A DNA stretch of 64,000 nt from NCBI RefSeq assembly GCF_900103545.1, contig NZ_FNHH01000002.1:62001-126000 (forward strand). The letters run 5' to 3'. The stretch is from Daejeonella rubra. Its GTDB lineage: Bacteria; Bacteroidota; Bacteroidia; Sphingobacteriales; Sphingobacteriaceae. The position numbers were made by a program, and so were the translations under genes. Position 1 is the stretch's first letter; every line of letters starts with the position of its first letter. Below, piece by piece: positions 55,512-64,000 of this stretch. A model generated the notes under the pieces. The model was not told the DNA's origin, searched no databases, and saw nothing but the letters and a program-made list of their open reading frames with translations.

Positions 55512-56957
55512 ATGAAAGAAAAAACTAATTCAAGAAGAGATTTTGTAAAAACAGCCTCTATTGCAGCGGCGGGTTTCATGATCGTTCCCCGCCATGTGTT
55601 GGGAGGCAAAGGTTTTATTGCGCCCAGCGATCGACTGATCGTTGCAGGTGTTGGTGCAGGTGGTAAAGGTGAAAGCGATCTCACCGGTTTTGTGAGTGGT
55701 GGGAAAGCTGATATTGGGTTTTTATGCGATGTTGACGACCGCCGTGCTGCAAACTCTATAAAAAGATTCCCCAAGGCTAAGTATTATAAGGACTGGCGTG
55801 AGATGTTTGATAAGGAATCTAAAAACTTTGATGCGGTTTCTGTTTCAACTCCGGATCATAACCATGCGATTGTCACACTTTCTGCCATGCAGCTGAAAAA
55901 GCATGTTTATGTTCAAAAACCTCTGACTCATGATATTTATGAAGCACGAATCCTGACAGAAGCGGCTGTCAGGTATAAAGTGGTAACTCAAATGGGAAAT
56001 CAGGGATCGTCAAGCGATGGTTCCCGAAAACTAATGGAGTGGTATAATGCCGGAATTATTGGTGATGTGCATACTGTTTATTGCTGGACTGACCGGCCTG
56101 TTTGGCCACAGGGTATTCCATGGCCATCAACAAAAGCCGATATACCAAAGGAGCTCGACTGGGATCTGTGGCTGGGTACAGCACCACAAACAAATTACAT
56201 AGACAAACTCGTTCCTTTTAACTGGCGCGGATGGTGGGATTATGGAACAGGAGCACTTGGAGATATGGGTTGTCACCTGGTTGATGCACCTTTCAGAGTA
56301 TTAGGTTTGAATTACCCTACAGATGTAGAATGCAGTGTTGGAAGTGTTTATGTTGATTCATTTAAACGTGGATATTTCCCTGAAAGCTGTCCTCCTTCTT
56401 CTCATGTTATCATGAACTTTAATTCATCCAAACAGAATAATGCCCCGGTAAGGATGCATTGGATGGATGGTGGAATTCAACCCGAACGACCACAAGAACT
56501 GGGTCCGGATGAGATATTCGGTGATGGTGGTAATGGCGTATTATTTATCGGTACCAAAGGAAAGATGCTTTGCGATACTTATGGTAAAAATCCAAGGCTA
56601 TTGCCACTTTCCAGAAATGCTGAGGTTAATGTTCCTTCAACTATTCCATTGGTGCCTGGTCAGGAATCCGGTCATTATACCCAATGGGTTGATGCTGCAA
56701 TTGCAGGCTATGGTAAAATGGAAGTCAGTTCTGATTTTTCTGTTGCAGGTCCGCTTACTGAAGCACTGCTTATGGGTAACCTCGCGATTCGCGGATTCGA
56801 TATCCGTAAAGCCAATGCTTCCGGAAATGGGTTTACTTATCCGGGCCGGTATAAAAAATTACTTTGGGACGGTCCCAATATGAGAATTACAAATTTTGAT
56901 GAAGCTAATCAGTTTGTGAAACGTCAGTACCGTTCTGGATGGACTTTAGGAATGTAG
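55512..56957 (+). CDS. Tat-exported Gfo/Idh/MocA-family oxidoreductase
   Basis: A 481-residue dehydrogenase-fold protein with a twin-arginine leader (NSRRDFVKTASIAAAGFMIVP), so it would fold with its nicotinamide cofactor bound before export. The Rossmann part has LIVAGVGAGGKGESDL, VSTPDHNHA and VYVQKPLTHDIYEAR (xKP motif); the C-terminal part has GTGALGDMGCHLVDAPFRVLGL. Exported members of this family are common in Bacteroidota sugar loci. It is the last gene of the plus-strand operon and ends 76 nt before a strong terminator. Confidence 0.9.
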   Translation: MKEKTNSRRDFVKTASIAAAGFMIVPRHVLGGKGFIAPSDRLIVAGVGAGGKGESDLTGFVSGGKADIGFLCDVDDRRAANSIKRFPKAKYYKDWREMFDKESKNFDAVSVSTPDHNHAIVTLSAMQLKKHVYVQKPLTHDIYEARILTEAAVRYKVVTQMGNQGSSSDGSRKLMEWYNAGIIGDVHTVYCWTDRPVWPQGIPWPSTKADIPKELDWDLWLGTAPQTNYIDKLVPFNWRGWWDYGTGALGDMGCHLVDAPFRVLGLNYPTDVECSVGSVYVDSFKRGYFPESCPPSSHVIMNFNSSKQNNAPVRMHWMDGGIQPERPQELGPDEIFGDGGNGVLFIGTKGKMLCDTYGKNPRLLPLSRNAEVNVPSTIPLVPGQESGHYTQWVDAAIAGYGKMEVSSDFSVAGPLTEALLMGNLAIRGFDIRKANASGNGFTYPGRYKKLLWDGPNMRITNFDEANQFVKRQYRSGWTLGM

Positions 56958-57032
56958 TTTTGATTTGTATTTATTCTGCTTCTTTAATACTTAGCAGAAA
57001 TCGGCACTAAAAAATAGCTGATAGCACATATT

Positions 57033-57084
57033 CATCCGATGATTTGAGGGGCGTAAAGCCTGGCAGTTCATCGGATGTTTTTTT
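57033..57084 (+). terminator. Terminator of the plus-strand sugar-oxidation operon
   Basis: CATCCGATGA (57033-57042) and TCATCGGATG (57068-57077) pair perfectly and are followed by seven T. Confidence 0.85.
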
Positions 57085-57289
57085 AATCTGCTTTTTGTGT
57101 TTAAAAGATGATTTCCTGCGGTTGCTGTTATCCACCAATCGCTTATAAAAAATGTGTTTCATAGGGTCATTACGGATTTAATGCCCGGAACAGATTACCC
57201 TTATTTTAGCGCCCCCGAATGTCCGTATCTTCAGGACAAAACATCGGAAAATTTTAGCAATTTCAGAACGAAAAAAGGATCATCTTAGG

Positions 57290-57322
57290 TTCGTTTAGTG
57301 TTCGTTTAGTGTTCGTCTGGTG
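57290..57322. repeat. Three tandem copies of an 11-bp unit
   Basis: TTCGTTTAGTG at 57290-57300 and 57301-57311, then TTCGTCTGGTG at 57312-57322. Confidence 0.95.
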
Positions 57323-57415
57323 ACCGTTCAAAAATAGCTCAAAATTTATGGGTGAAATCAGCAGGGAATGAGGCGTAAATTATGCCATCATTCCGACGGA
57401 AATTTGACTTAAAAT

Positions 57416-57433
57416 ACTCTCTTATCCGAGAGT
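57416..57433 (-). terminator. Hairpin after the LuxE-domain gene
   Basis: ACTCTC-TTATCC-GAGAGT, a perfect 6-bp stem, 41 nt beyond the stop of the minus-strand gene and followed on that strand by ATTTTAAG. It is a weak terminator candidate. Confidence 0.45.
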
Positions 57434-57473
57434 TCAGCAGAACCTCTACGGATGTTCAACATAAAAGTGTCTT

Positions 57474-58529
57474 TTAGCTCTGCACAAGTAAATTGCATCC
57501 CCTGATATCGCTATTGTCAAATCTTCCCAAAATTTCGAAGCTGCCATCATAAAATGTTCGGCCAAGATCCTGAGTAGCTAAAAAGGAGCAGGAATTGATA
57601 TTGGCAAGGTCAATGATATTGATTCCGCCAGTTTGCTCATAGCCTAATAAACAAAGCGGGTCATTTGTGTCCCTTGTACTGATCTTCATCCATGGAGGAC
57701 AATGGAAAATTCCTCCACCCTTGGAATAGGCCTGTGATAATAGTTCAGTCATTCCATATTCAGAATGTATTGCTGGTACTCCGAATCCGGCACAGAGGAT
57801 CTCATGCAGTTCTGTTCTTAGTATTTCCTTTCTCCTGCCTTTCATACCACCGGTCTCCATGACAATCAATTCAGGGAATTCAATGGAATTACTTTCTGCG
57901 AAATCAAGCAATGCATAGGTTACACCAATAAGAAGAGTAGGTGTTTTGCTTTCCTTCAACTCTGCAAGTGTAACCTTTAATGAATGATGATCATATAAAA
58001 AATATCCGCTCTTCACCTGATTGCTCAGCCCGATCAGGTCGTCAACCATGTAGATAAGAGATGATCCCTCCCGTTCCTGGTAGGATGGGAGTAGGGCCAG
58101 AATGGCATATTTACTAACATCTCCGTAAAATAATTGGAATGCTTTTCTATAACTTTTAATGTAAACTGAGATATCCTTTACCAGATGCAGGCTTTGAGTC
58201 ATGCCGCTTGTTCCGGAACTGCTGAAGATCTCTTCGGCATCTGAAGGTCCGCAACTGATTTTCTGACTCTTGAAAAATTCAATGGGTAGGTAGGGGATAC
58301 TCTTCTGGTCTTTTATCAGTTCCTGGTCAATTCCAAGATTCCCGACAAAGCGGCCATAAACTTCACAATGTTGTACCTGATATTTAAAAACCTCAAGTGA
58401 TAGTGCCTCGAATTCCTGAAAATCAGAAATAGAAAAAAGACGATCGGTGTCTATATAATCCACGTTCAAAGATACGAATCCTTTTTTAGGGAGTTGACTG
58501 TAGCGTATTGGGAATTTAGAATAGAACAA
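57474..58529 (-). CDS. LuxE-domain acyl-protein synthetase/acyltransferase-like protein
   Basis: A 351-residue ANL-like adenylating protein. IFSSSGTSGMTQSLHLVK is the phosphate-binding loop with the typical SSGTSG, and SEYGMTELLSQAY is the adenylation motif seen in LuxE-type acyl-protein synthetases. Further FYDGSFEILGRFDNSDIRGC parallels the later G-R-x-D motif. LuxE activates fatty acids for aldehyde production, but no luxC or luxD is nearby, so a role in activating a carboxylate for another purpose is likely. No better downstream start was found; a GTG about 22 codons in is possible. Confidence 0.83.
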   Translation of the reverse strand: MFYSKFPIRYSQLPKKGFVSLNVDYIDTDRLFSISDFQEFEALSLEVFKYQVQHCEVYGRFVGNLGIDQELIKDQKSIPYLPIEFFKSQKISCGPSDAEEIFSSSGTSGMTQSLHLVKDISVYIKSYRKAFQLFYGDVSKYAILALLPSYQEREGSSLIYMVDDLIGLSNQVKSGYFLYDHHSLKVTLAELKESKTPTLLIGVTYALLDFAESNSIEFPELIVMETGGMKGRRKEILRTELHEILCAGFGVPAIHSEYGMTELLSQAYSKGGGIFHCPPWMKISTRDTNDPLCLLGYEQTGGINIIDLANINSCSFLATQDLGRTFYDGSFEILGRFDNSDIRGCNLLVQS

Positions 58530-58595
58530 CGCAAAATTGAATTCTACTCTACGATCTCTGCTTTCAGCTTTTCCTTTTAGCCTGATAAAACAACT

Positions 58596-58964
58596 TTACA
58601 ATTTCTTAATTTCCGCTTTCGCCCCAATTGCTTCTTTAGCAAAGAATCCTGCCAAAGCAGAAAATCCAGAAGCAAGTCCCCCAATTATTCCGGTTAGCAG
58701 TAAAACGATTGTCCAATTGATTGAGTTTTCAGGAAGGTTTAACATGGTGCCTACCCGGTTAGCTAAAATATTTTCATTTGGAATGGTATGAATTAAGCCT
58801 GCAACGATCCATACCAGAAAAATAGCAAAGAAAGCTGAACCGAATGCATTTTTTCCAGAACTGGCTTTCCATGCTGCCAGGCCGAATGCAACCGGTGCAA
58901 TGATCCACCAGGGTAAGAATAATTGTAAGATCAGGGAAATTACAGCGATGAGAAGGAAAAGCAT
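58596..58964 (-). CDS. Hypothetical four-helix membrane protein
   Basis: A 122-residue inner-membrane protein with about four hydrophobic helices (residues 1-15, 17-31, 42-60, 83-108) and glycine/alanine-rich helix faces (GIIGGLASGFSALAGFFAKEAIG), ending in a lysine tail. It has no recognised domain. It lies 62 nt downstream of the penicillin acylase gene on the same strand. Confidence 0.65.
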   Translation of the reverse strand: MLFLLIAVISLILQLFLPWWIIAPVAFGLAAWKASSGKNAFGSAFFAIFLVWIVAGLIHTIPNENILANRVGTMLNLPENSINWTIVLLLTGIIGGLASGFSALAGFFAKEAIGAKAEIKKL

Positions 58965-59026
58965 GATTATTAATATTTAGCGTTAATTGTAAAGAGAATT
59001 TCTTTGATGGATATTCCCTGTTAATT

Positions 59027-61471
59027 TTATTTTTTAGAGAATTTCCAGGTTGAAATAATGCGTTCAGATTTTTCATCTTTTGCCTTTAAGAAAACAAGTT
59101 CGTTTAACTTACCTTCTGACCAGGTGTCAACCATATCATCATAATAATGACTTCCAGGATTGCCGGACTCCCCACCCGGGAAAACACCATAGGCTTTTAC
59201 ATTCTTGCCGAGGGCAACGATCATTCTCCATGAAGGGCCATTGCTTTCGCTAACAGCATTAACTGAAGTTTTGGAACCACCATTATTTAAGAATTTAGAT
59301 CCAAAGCCAGCTATTTTTGCAAGATGCGGAACATTTGTATGCTTTAAATTGCCCCATGCCCAGTCTTTATCGATCGGACCGTATTTACGTTGTAAACTAT
59401 CGATCGCAAATTTAAATGCTGCATTGACTACATCAGAACGGGTTTCTTTTTTAGCTGTTTTGATATTATCATACCATACTGCATCTGGTTCATTGAGGAG
59501 CATTTCCACATTTCTATCCCGTGATGGGAATCTCATCGGCGTTTTTGGATCACCAAAATCATCCTGCCAGATCTGGATCGCAAGGTTTTTATGCCATAGT
59601 TCAAATATACTGGCTCCAATTTCTCCAGCATCAAAGAACTTATTCCATTTGCTGACAATATTGAATCCTTCGCGTTCACTTGCGTTTAAATTATCAGGAT
59701 CCACCAGACTTGTCAATGTTGGCATAATATTCTCGGCAAGGATACTGTAATTATCATTCTGCAAATTCTGTAAACTGTCAATATTAGCCTGGGTCATTAC
59801 AGAAAGTCGCTTATTTATTCTGTGAGATCGTTCATAACCTGAATACTCCCAATTGATATAATAAGGGTAGCTGGGATCATTGGGAAACTGGTTTGCGGAG
59901 CTTACAAAATTTCTGGACGGGTTCTTCACAGTTGGATTCTGATCTGCAGGAATTCTTCCCTGCCAGTCATTTGCCGGATCTGTGCCGTCCAATAAGAACT
60001 TGCCTTGTCCACGCCATTTAAGGGGTAAATAACCATTGGGTGTAATGGCAATATCATTTTCAGCGCTGGCGAATATGAAATTTTGTGCAGGGGCTGAGTA
60101 ATAGGTCAAAGCCTTCCGGTAGTCGGCATAATTTTTTGCCCGGTTAAGCATGTAAAATGTTCGGGTATCGTTTGATCCGTCATGCGCCACCCATCTAAGA
60201 GCATGTCCGGTAGGAATATTATTGATCTTTGAAAAATTATCCGGACGCTGCTGGCTTGTATAAACCACAGGGCCATGGTGAGTGTACATAACTGTATCGG
60301 TTAGTGTTGTGCCTCCGGTAACCTTGATCGTTTCTATTCTGAGCTTTACAGAATTCCATTTATTATTGTACCAGTACTCTTTTTTTGATTCATCTTTAAA
60401 TTTAATATTATACCAATCTAAAACGTCTGCACCAACATTGGTAACTCCCCAGGCTACATCCTGATTAAAGCCAATGATAATACCCGGAGCACCAGGAATA
60501 GAAACTCCGCAGGAATTCATATCTGAAGAAGCTAACTGAATCTGGTACCAGATAGAAGGAAGGGTGAGGTCGAGGTGAGGGTCATTTGCAAGAATTGGAA
60601 AACCACTGGCAGATTTCTGGCCGCCAACTGCCCAGTTATTACTTCCTATACCTTCTTCAATTTCTCTTGTTTTGATAGTGTATGCAGTTTTGTTTGATGG
60701 ACTTAATTCAGGTGCTTCAGGCACTTTTATGGGATCAAAGTCCCATTTGGTACCAACCGGAATGATCGGGTCTTCTCTGAAAGGATAATCCGGAAATAGA
60801 TTTTTTGTTATCTCGGGCCCATATTTGTTCAGAATGTTATTCATATAGAACTCATTGGATCCACCTGCAAGTGTAGCCGACATCAATTTTAAAAGAAGTG
60901 CTGAATTTAATGGCTGCCAGTCTTCCGGTGCATAGTTCAAAAGTTTAAACTCAAATGGATAATCGCCAGGTTTAAGCGAATGGATATAGGCATTAACTCC
61001 AGCAGTATATGCATCCATTGTTACTTTGATCTCCGGATCATCCATCATGGCTTTTACCATATTCTCAGCACCGAAGGTCATTCCCATTCTGCGCTGATAA
61101 CGATCAAGCTCAAGTGCTTTCGGTCCAACAACCTCAGAAAGTCGTCCGGAAGCAAAGCGGGTTTGAAAATCCATTTGCCATAATCTGTCTTTGGCGGTAA
61201 TATAACCCTGAGCAAAATATAGGTCATGATTATTGTCTGCGAAAATATGCGGGATCATCTGGTCATCAAACCGGATTTCAACAGGCCCGTTTAAACCTTC
61301 AATATTTAATTCCTTTTCAGGATTTTGTTTTTTTCCTTCAGCATTTTTCCAGAATCCCTGAAAAGGATCAAGAAATTTAGCCAGAGGGGGTATGTCACCA
61401 AATTTGGTATTCAAAACTATGACCAATACAAGTGCAAAAAATCCTGACAAGACTGCTTTAACTATTTTCAT
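59027..61471 (-). CDS. Penicillin acylase-family Ntn hydrolase
   Basis: An 814-residue exported amidase precursor. After a signal peptide or anchor (1-20) comes the alpha subunit (YFAQGYITAKDRLWQMDFQTRFASGRLSEV). Autocleavage would occur before Ser277 in GIGSNNWAVGG, which becomes the N-terminal nucleophile of the beta subunit. PILANDPHLDLTLPSIWYQIQL and GVTNVGADVLDWY form the catalytic core. Substrates in the family range from beta-lactams to acyl-homoserine lactones and lipopeptides; none can be chosen here. It is divergent from a TonB-dependent receptor. Confidence 0.93.
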   Translation of the reverse strand: MKIVKAVLSGFFALVLVIVLNTKFGDIPPLAKFLDPFQGFWKNAEGKKQNPEKELNIEGLNGPVEIRFDDQMIPHIFADNNHDLYFAQGYITAKDRLWQMDFQTRFASGRLSEVVGPKALELDRYQRRMGMTFGAENMVKAMMDDPEIKVTMDAYTAGVNAYIHSLKPGDYPFEFKLLNYAPEDWQPLNSALLLKLMSATLAGGSNEFYMNNILNKYGPEITKNLFPDYPFREDPIIPVGTKWDFDPIKVPEAPELSPSNKTAYTIKTREIEEGIGSNNWAVGGQKSASGFPILANDPHLDLTLPSIWYQIQLASSDMNSCGVSIPGAPGIIIGFNQDVAWGVTNVGADVLDWYNIKFKDESKKEYWYNNKWNSVKLRIETIKVTGGTTLTDTVMYTHHGPVVYTSQQRPDNFSKINNIPTGHALRWVAHDGSNDTRTFYMLNRAKNYADYRKALTYYSAPAQNFIFASAENDIAITPNGYLPLKWRGQGKFLLDGTDPANDWQGRIPADQNPTVKNPSRNFVSSANQFPNDPSYPYYINWEYSGYERSHRINKRLSVMTQANIDSLQNLQNDNYSILAENIMPTLTSLVDPDNLNASEREGFNIVSKWNKFFDAGEIGASIFELWHKNLAIQIWQDDFGDPKTPMRFPSRDRNVEMLLNEPDAVWYDNIKTAKKETRSDVVNAAFKFAIDSLQRKYGPIDKDWAWGNLKHTNVPHLAKIAGFGSKFLNNGGSKTSVNAVSESNGPSWRMIVALGKNVKAYGVFPGGESGNPGSHYYDDMVDTWSEGKLNELVFLKAKDEKSERIISTWKFSKK

Positions 61472-61694
61472 AAAAAATCAATAAGGTTTAAATATCCTAA
61501 AAAATAATAGGTTTTTCAAAATATTGTTTGCTTAATTACATTTAAGTCAGGAGTAAATTTCCTCGTTTAGAGGTATTTAATTCAATAATTTTACTATGCA
61601 TGCATAAAAAAAATAAAATCATCTTGTTAGAATTAAAATATTGCATTAGTTTTATTGATTAATTAAAAAAACAACCAAAATAAATCCGGGAATT

Positions 61695-64000
61695 ATGAAT
61701 AAAACATTTACTCGTTTAGCCTGCATTCTATTCTTACTTATTGGCACTATGAAAATGGGTTTTGCTCAGACTACGAGCATATCCGGAATAGTATCTGATA
61801 AATTAACGAATGAAACATTACCAGGCGTTGCCATCACAGTGAAGGGCAAAACAATTGGAACTTCAACGAATTCGGAAGGAAGGTTCAACCTTAGTACTTC
61901 AGAAAAAACACCATTTACAGTTGTGATCACCTATATTGGCTATAAGACCATTGAGCAGGAAATTGCCGGTTCGGTATCCAATTTGGAGATCAAAATGGAA
62001 TCTCAGTCTATCCTCGGTCAGGAGGTTGTAGTTGCTGCTTCACGTACCCCGGAGCGAATACTGGAATCACCGGTGTCAATTGAACGATTCGGACTTGCTG
62101 CGATCCGTGAAACTGCTTCAGCATCTTTTTATGATGCACTTAATAATTTGAAAGGTGTAGAAATGAGCGCTCAAAGTTTAACCTTCAAATCTATCAACAC
62201 AAGAGGATTCAATGCAAACGGTAATACCAGATTTAATCAATACATAGATGGTATGGATAATCAGGCACCAGGCTTGAACTTTGCTGTTGGAAATATTATT
62301 GGTATTTCAGAGCTTGACCTTGACAATGTGGAACTTTTACCGGGTGCTTCATCTGCTTTATACGGAGCAGGTGGTATAAATGGTACCATGTTGATGACTT
62401 CAAAAGATCCTTATACTTCACAAGGAGTTAGCTTTTCATTAAAAAGTGGAATCAATCATGTAAATGATCCATTGCAAGGCTCAGCGCCTTTCAAAGAGGC
62501 CGGAGTAAGAGTTGCAAAGGCATGGAATAAATTTGCATTCAAAACCAGTTTCTCATTTTTAGAAGCAGACGACTGGCAGGCAGCAAATAATACTAATTTC
62601 GATCGTACCTCACGTACCGTTAAATCAGGTAACAGAAGTTCTGACCCAAACTATGATGGTATAAACGTATATGGTGATGAAGTAAATTCAAATATGCGTA
62701 ATGTTGCTAACTCAGTTCAATCAGCAACAAATGCCGGGGTAGCAGCAGCTACAGGAGGAGCCATTCCGAATATAATTGGAATGATTACTGCTGGTTTGCC
62801 TGTTACATCAACTCCTGCACAAATTGGAGCTTTCTTAGGTAATTTCCCGGCAGCTTTAAGGCCTACGATTCAAAATCTTATTCCATTTAACTTTGGTTTA
62901 AGAGCAGGATTAATACCTGATCAGTCGGTATCACGTACAGGTTATAATGAACAAAACCTGGTTGACTATAATACCAAGTCGATAAAAACCTCAACTTCAT
63001 TGCACTATAAACTAAGCAATACTGTTCAGGCTGTTCTTCAGGCAAACTGGGGTACTGGTACCTCTGTTTACACAGGTTCAGATCGTTATTCATTACGTAA
63101 TTTCAGTATAGGACAATATAAACTTGAATTGAAAGGACAAGACTTCATGGTACGTGGTTATACCACACAGGAGCATTCCGGTGATTCTTATATTTCGTCT
63201 ATACTTGGTAGTTATATCAATGAGGCTTCTAAAGCCAGTACAACATGGTTCCCTCAATATGTTGGAAATTATGTTGGTGCCCGTTCAGCAGGTGCTCCGG
63301 ATGCTCAGGCTCATGCTTTGGCTCGTACCGCAGCTGATGTTGGAAGATTTCAGCCAGGAAGTCCTCAGTTTGAAGCCGCAAAAAATACCATTAAGAATAC
63401 CAATATTAGTTCGGGTTTAGGTGCCAGATTTAATGATAAAACAAACCTTTATCATTACGAGGGTATGTATAATTTCACTGGTGCTTTGAAAGAAGCTTTT
63501 GAACTTCAGGTTGGAGCTTCATACAGAAGATATGATTTAAATTCTGCAGGAACTATATTCGATGACCTTAACCGTGAGATCAATATTGATGAATATGGTG
63601 CTTTTGTTCAAATGGGTAAAAAACTGGCTGATGCATTTAAGTTGAGCTTCTCAGGACGTTATGATAAAAATGAGAATTTTGAAGGTCGTTTTACTCCAAG
63701 AATTACAGGAGTTTACACTGTAGCACCAAACAATAACATCAGATTATCTTATCAGACAGGTTATCGTAACCCTACAACACAGAATCAGTATATCGACCTT
63801 TCTGTTGGTGGGGGTTCAACACGATTAATTGGAGGCTTGCCTGAAAGTTTAGTGAAGTATAATTTATATGGAAATAAGCCATATACAGATGTTAGTTACC
63901 GAAGTTTCCTAGCTTCTGCATCTGCAGGTGCGGCAAATCCGGCTTTACTTAAAACGTATACATTTACTCCAGGTGGTGTAAAGCCTGAAAGCGTAAAAGC
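61695..64000 (+). CDS. TonB-dependent outer-membrane receptor (partial, N-terminal 768 residues)
   Basis: Outer-membrane active transporter. Signal peptide MNKTFTRLACILFLLIGTMKMGFAQ, then a carboxypeptidase-regulatory-like domain (ISGIVSDKLTNETLPGVAITVKG, about 28-110), a plug domain (EVVVAASRTPERILESPVSIERF, then the later DNVELLPGASSALYGAGGINGTMLM) and the start of the beta-barrel. It runs off the window at 64000 with no stop. No SusD gene is visible within the window; the arrangement is more like a FepA/CirA-type receptor than a SusC pair, but the next genes are out of view. The cargo is unknown. Confidence 0.93.
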   Translation, partial: MNKTFTRLACILFLLIGTMKMGFAQTTSISGIVSDKLTNETLPGVAITVKGKTIGTSTNSEGRFNLSTSEKTPFTVVITYIGYKTIEQEIAGSVSNLEIKMESQSILGQEVVVAASRTPERILESPVSIERFGLAAIRETASASFYDALNNLKGVEMSAQSLTFKSINTRGFNANGNTRFNQYIDGMDNQAPGLNFAVGNIIGISELDLDNVELLPGASSALYGAGGINGTMLMTSKDPYTSQGVSFSLKSGINHVNDPLQGSAPFKEAGVRVAKAWNKFAFKTSFSFLEADDWQAANNTNFDRTSRTVKSGNRSSDPNYDGINVYGDEVNSNMRNVANSVQSATNAGVAAATGGAIPNIIGMITAGLPVTSTPAQIGAFLGNFPAALRPTIQNLIPFNFGLRAGLIPDQSVSRTGYNEQNLVDYNTKSIKTSTSLHYKLSNTVQAVLQANWGTGTSVYTGSDRYSLRNFSIGQYKLELKGQDFMVRGYTTQEHSGDSYISSILGSYINEASKASTTWFPQYVGNYVGARSAGAPDAQAHALARTAADVGRFQPGSPQFEAAKNTIKNTNISSGLGARFNDKTNLYHYEGMYNFTGALKEAFELQVGASYRRYDLNSAGTIFDDLNREINIDEYGAFVQMGKKLADAFKLSFSGRYDKNENFEGRFTPRITGVYTVAPNNNIRLSYQTGYRNPTTQNQYIDLSVGGGSTRLIGGLPESLVKYNLYGNKPYTDVSYRSFLASASAGAANPALLKTYTFTPGGVKPESVK

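Larger units (their letters stand above)
56958..57473. other. Intergenic region with terminator, tandem repeat and hairpin
   Basis: No gene. Besides the operon terminator it holds three 11-bp tandem copies (57290-57322) and a hairpin at 57416-57433 that may end the convergent LuxE-domain gene. The region 57180-57250 is richer in GC than its surroundings but shows no frame. Confidence 0.6.

Noticed and set aside
59205..59750. 181-codon plus-strand frame inside the penicillin acylase gene
   Set aside because: It is antisense to a well-supported gene and its sequence has no recognisable features.

Overview
The window looks like a chromosomal segment from a member of the Bacteroidota, most likely Sphingobacteriales (Pedobacter-like). 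The evidence is the AT-rich DNA, the -7 boxes of the TAnnTTTG type, the near absence of Shine-Dalgarno sequences, an mraZ-to-ftsZ cluster without murF, an Hc1-type histone-like gene, a carboxypeptidase-regulatory-domain TonB-dependent receptor, and many secreted lipoproteins. The genus is an inference; no rRNA gene is present.

Layout. 1-8.9 kb is housekeeping: atpD (partial), a lipoprotein amidohydrolase, an RmlD-like reductase, a peroxiredoxin, tRNA-Arg(ACG), adk, obgE, gap, a GNAT acetyltransferase and pgk. 8.9-15.3 kb is an accessory block of minus-strand genes (NTF2-like, DUF2306-like membrane protein, TonB C-terminal protein, ArsR/SRPBCC pair, DUF1835, quinone oxidoreductase-like MDR). 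It carries copies of a 23-nt palindromic repeat that supplies the last codons and stop of three genes. 15.6-31.5 kb is a complete division and wall cluster: mraZ-rsmH-ftsL-ftsI-murE-mraY-murD-ftsW-murG-murC-ftsQ-ftsA-ftsZ. It has MraZ-like GTGG direct repeats at its head, DnaA-box-like sites between ftsA and ftsZ, and low-complexity repeat insertions in front of ftsI and ftsW. 31.6-40.5 kb holds an alpha-oxoamine synthase, a histone H1-like gene, dapA, ligA, an AcpH-like gene, tyrS and a membrane-anchored MutS homologue.

41-57 kb is the most interesting part: a carbohydrate-oxidation island. A minus-strand operon (Gfo/Idh/MocA oxidoreductase, TIM-barrel isomerase, lipoprotein cytochrome c, DUF1080 3-keto-disaccharide hydrolase-like protein) and a minus pair (ThuA-PQQ dehydrogenase-PKD-cytochrome c fusion, galM) face a plus-strand operon (nucleoside-permease-like MFS transporter, exported TIM-barrel isomerase, GMC dehydrogenase with a 3Fe-4S-type cysteine motif, its small subunit, Tat-type Gfo/Idh/MocA oxidoreductase). 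Together they read as a periplasmic pathway that oxidises glycosides at C3 and then cleaves and isomerises the 3-keto sugars, with electrons passed to cytochrome c. The pathway assignment is inferred from family membership and co-location. A Tat-exported D-threonine-aldolase-like enzyme lies at its edge.

57-64 kb holds an orphan LuxE-domain gene, a small membrane protein, a penicillin acylase-family hydrolase and the 5' part of a TonB-dependent receptor that runs off the window. No CRISPR array, insertion sequence or rRNA gene was seen.
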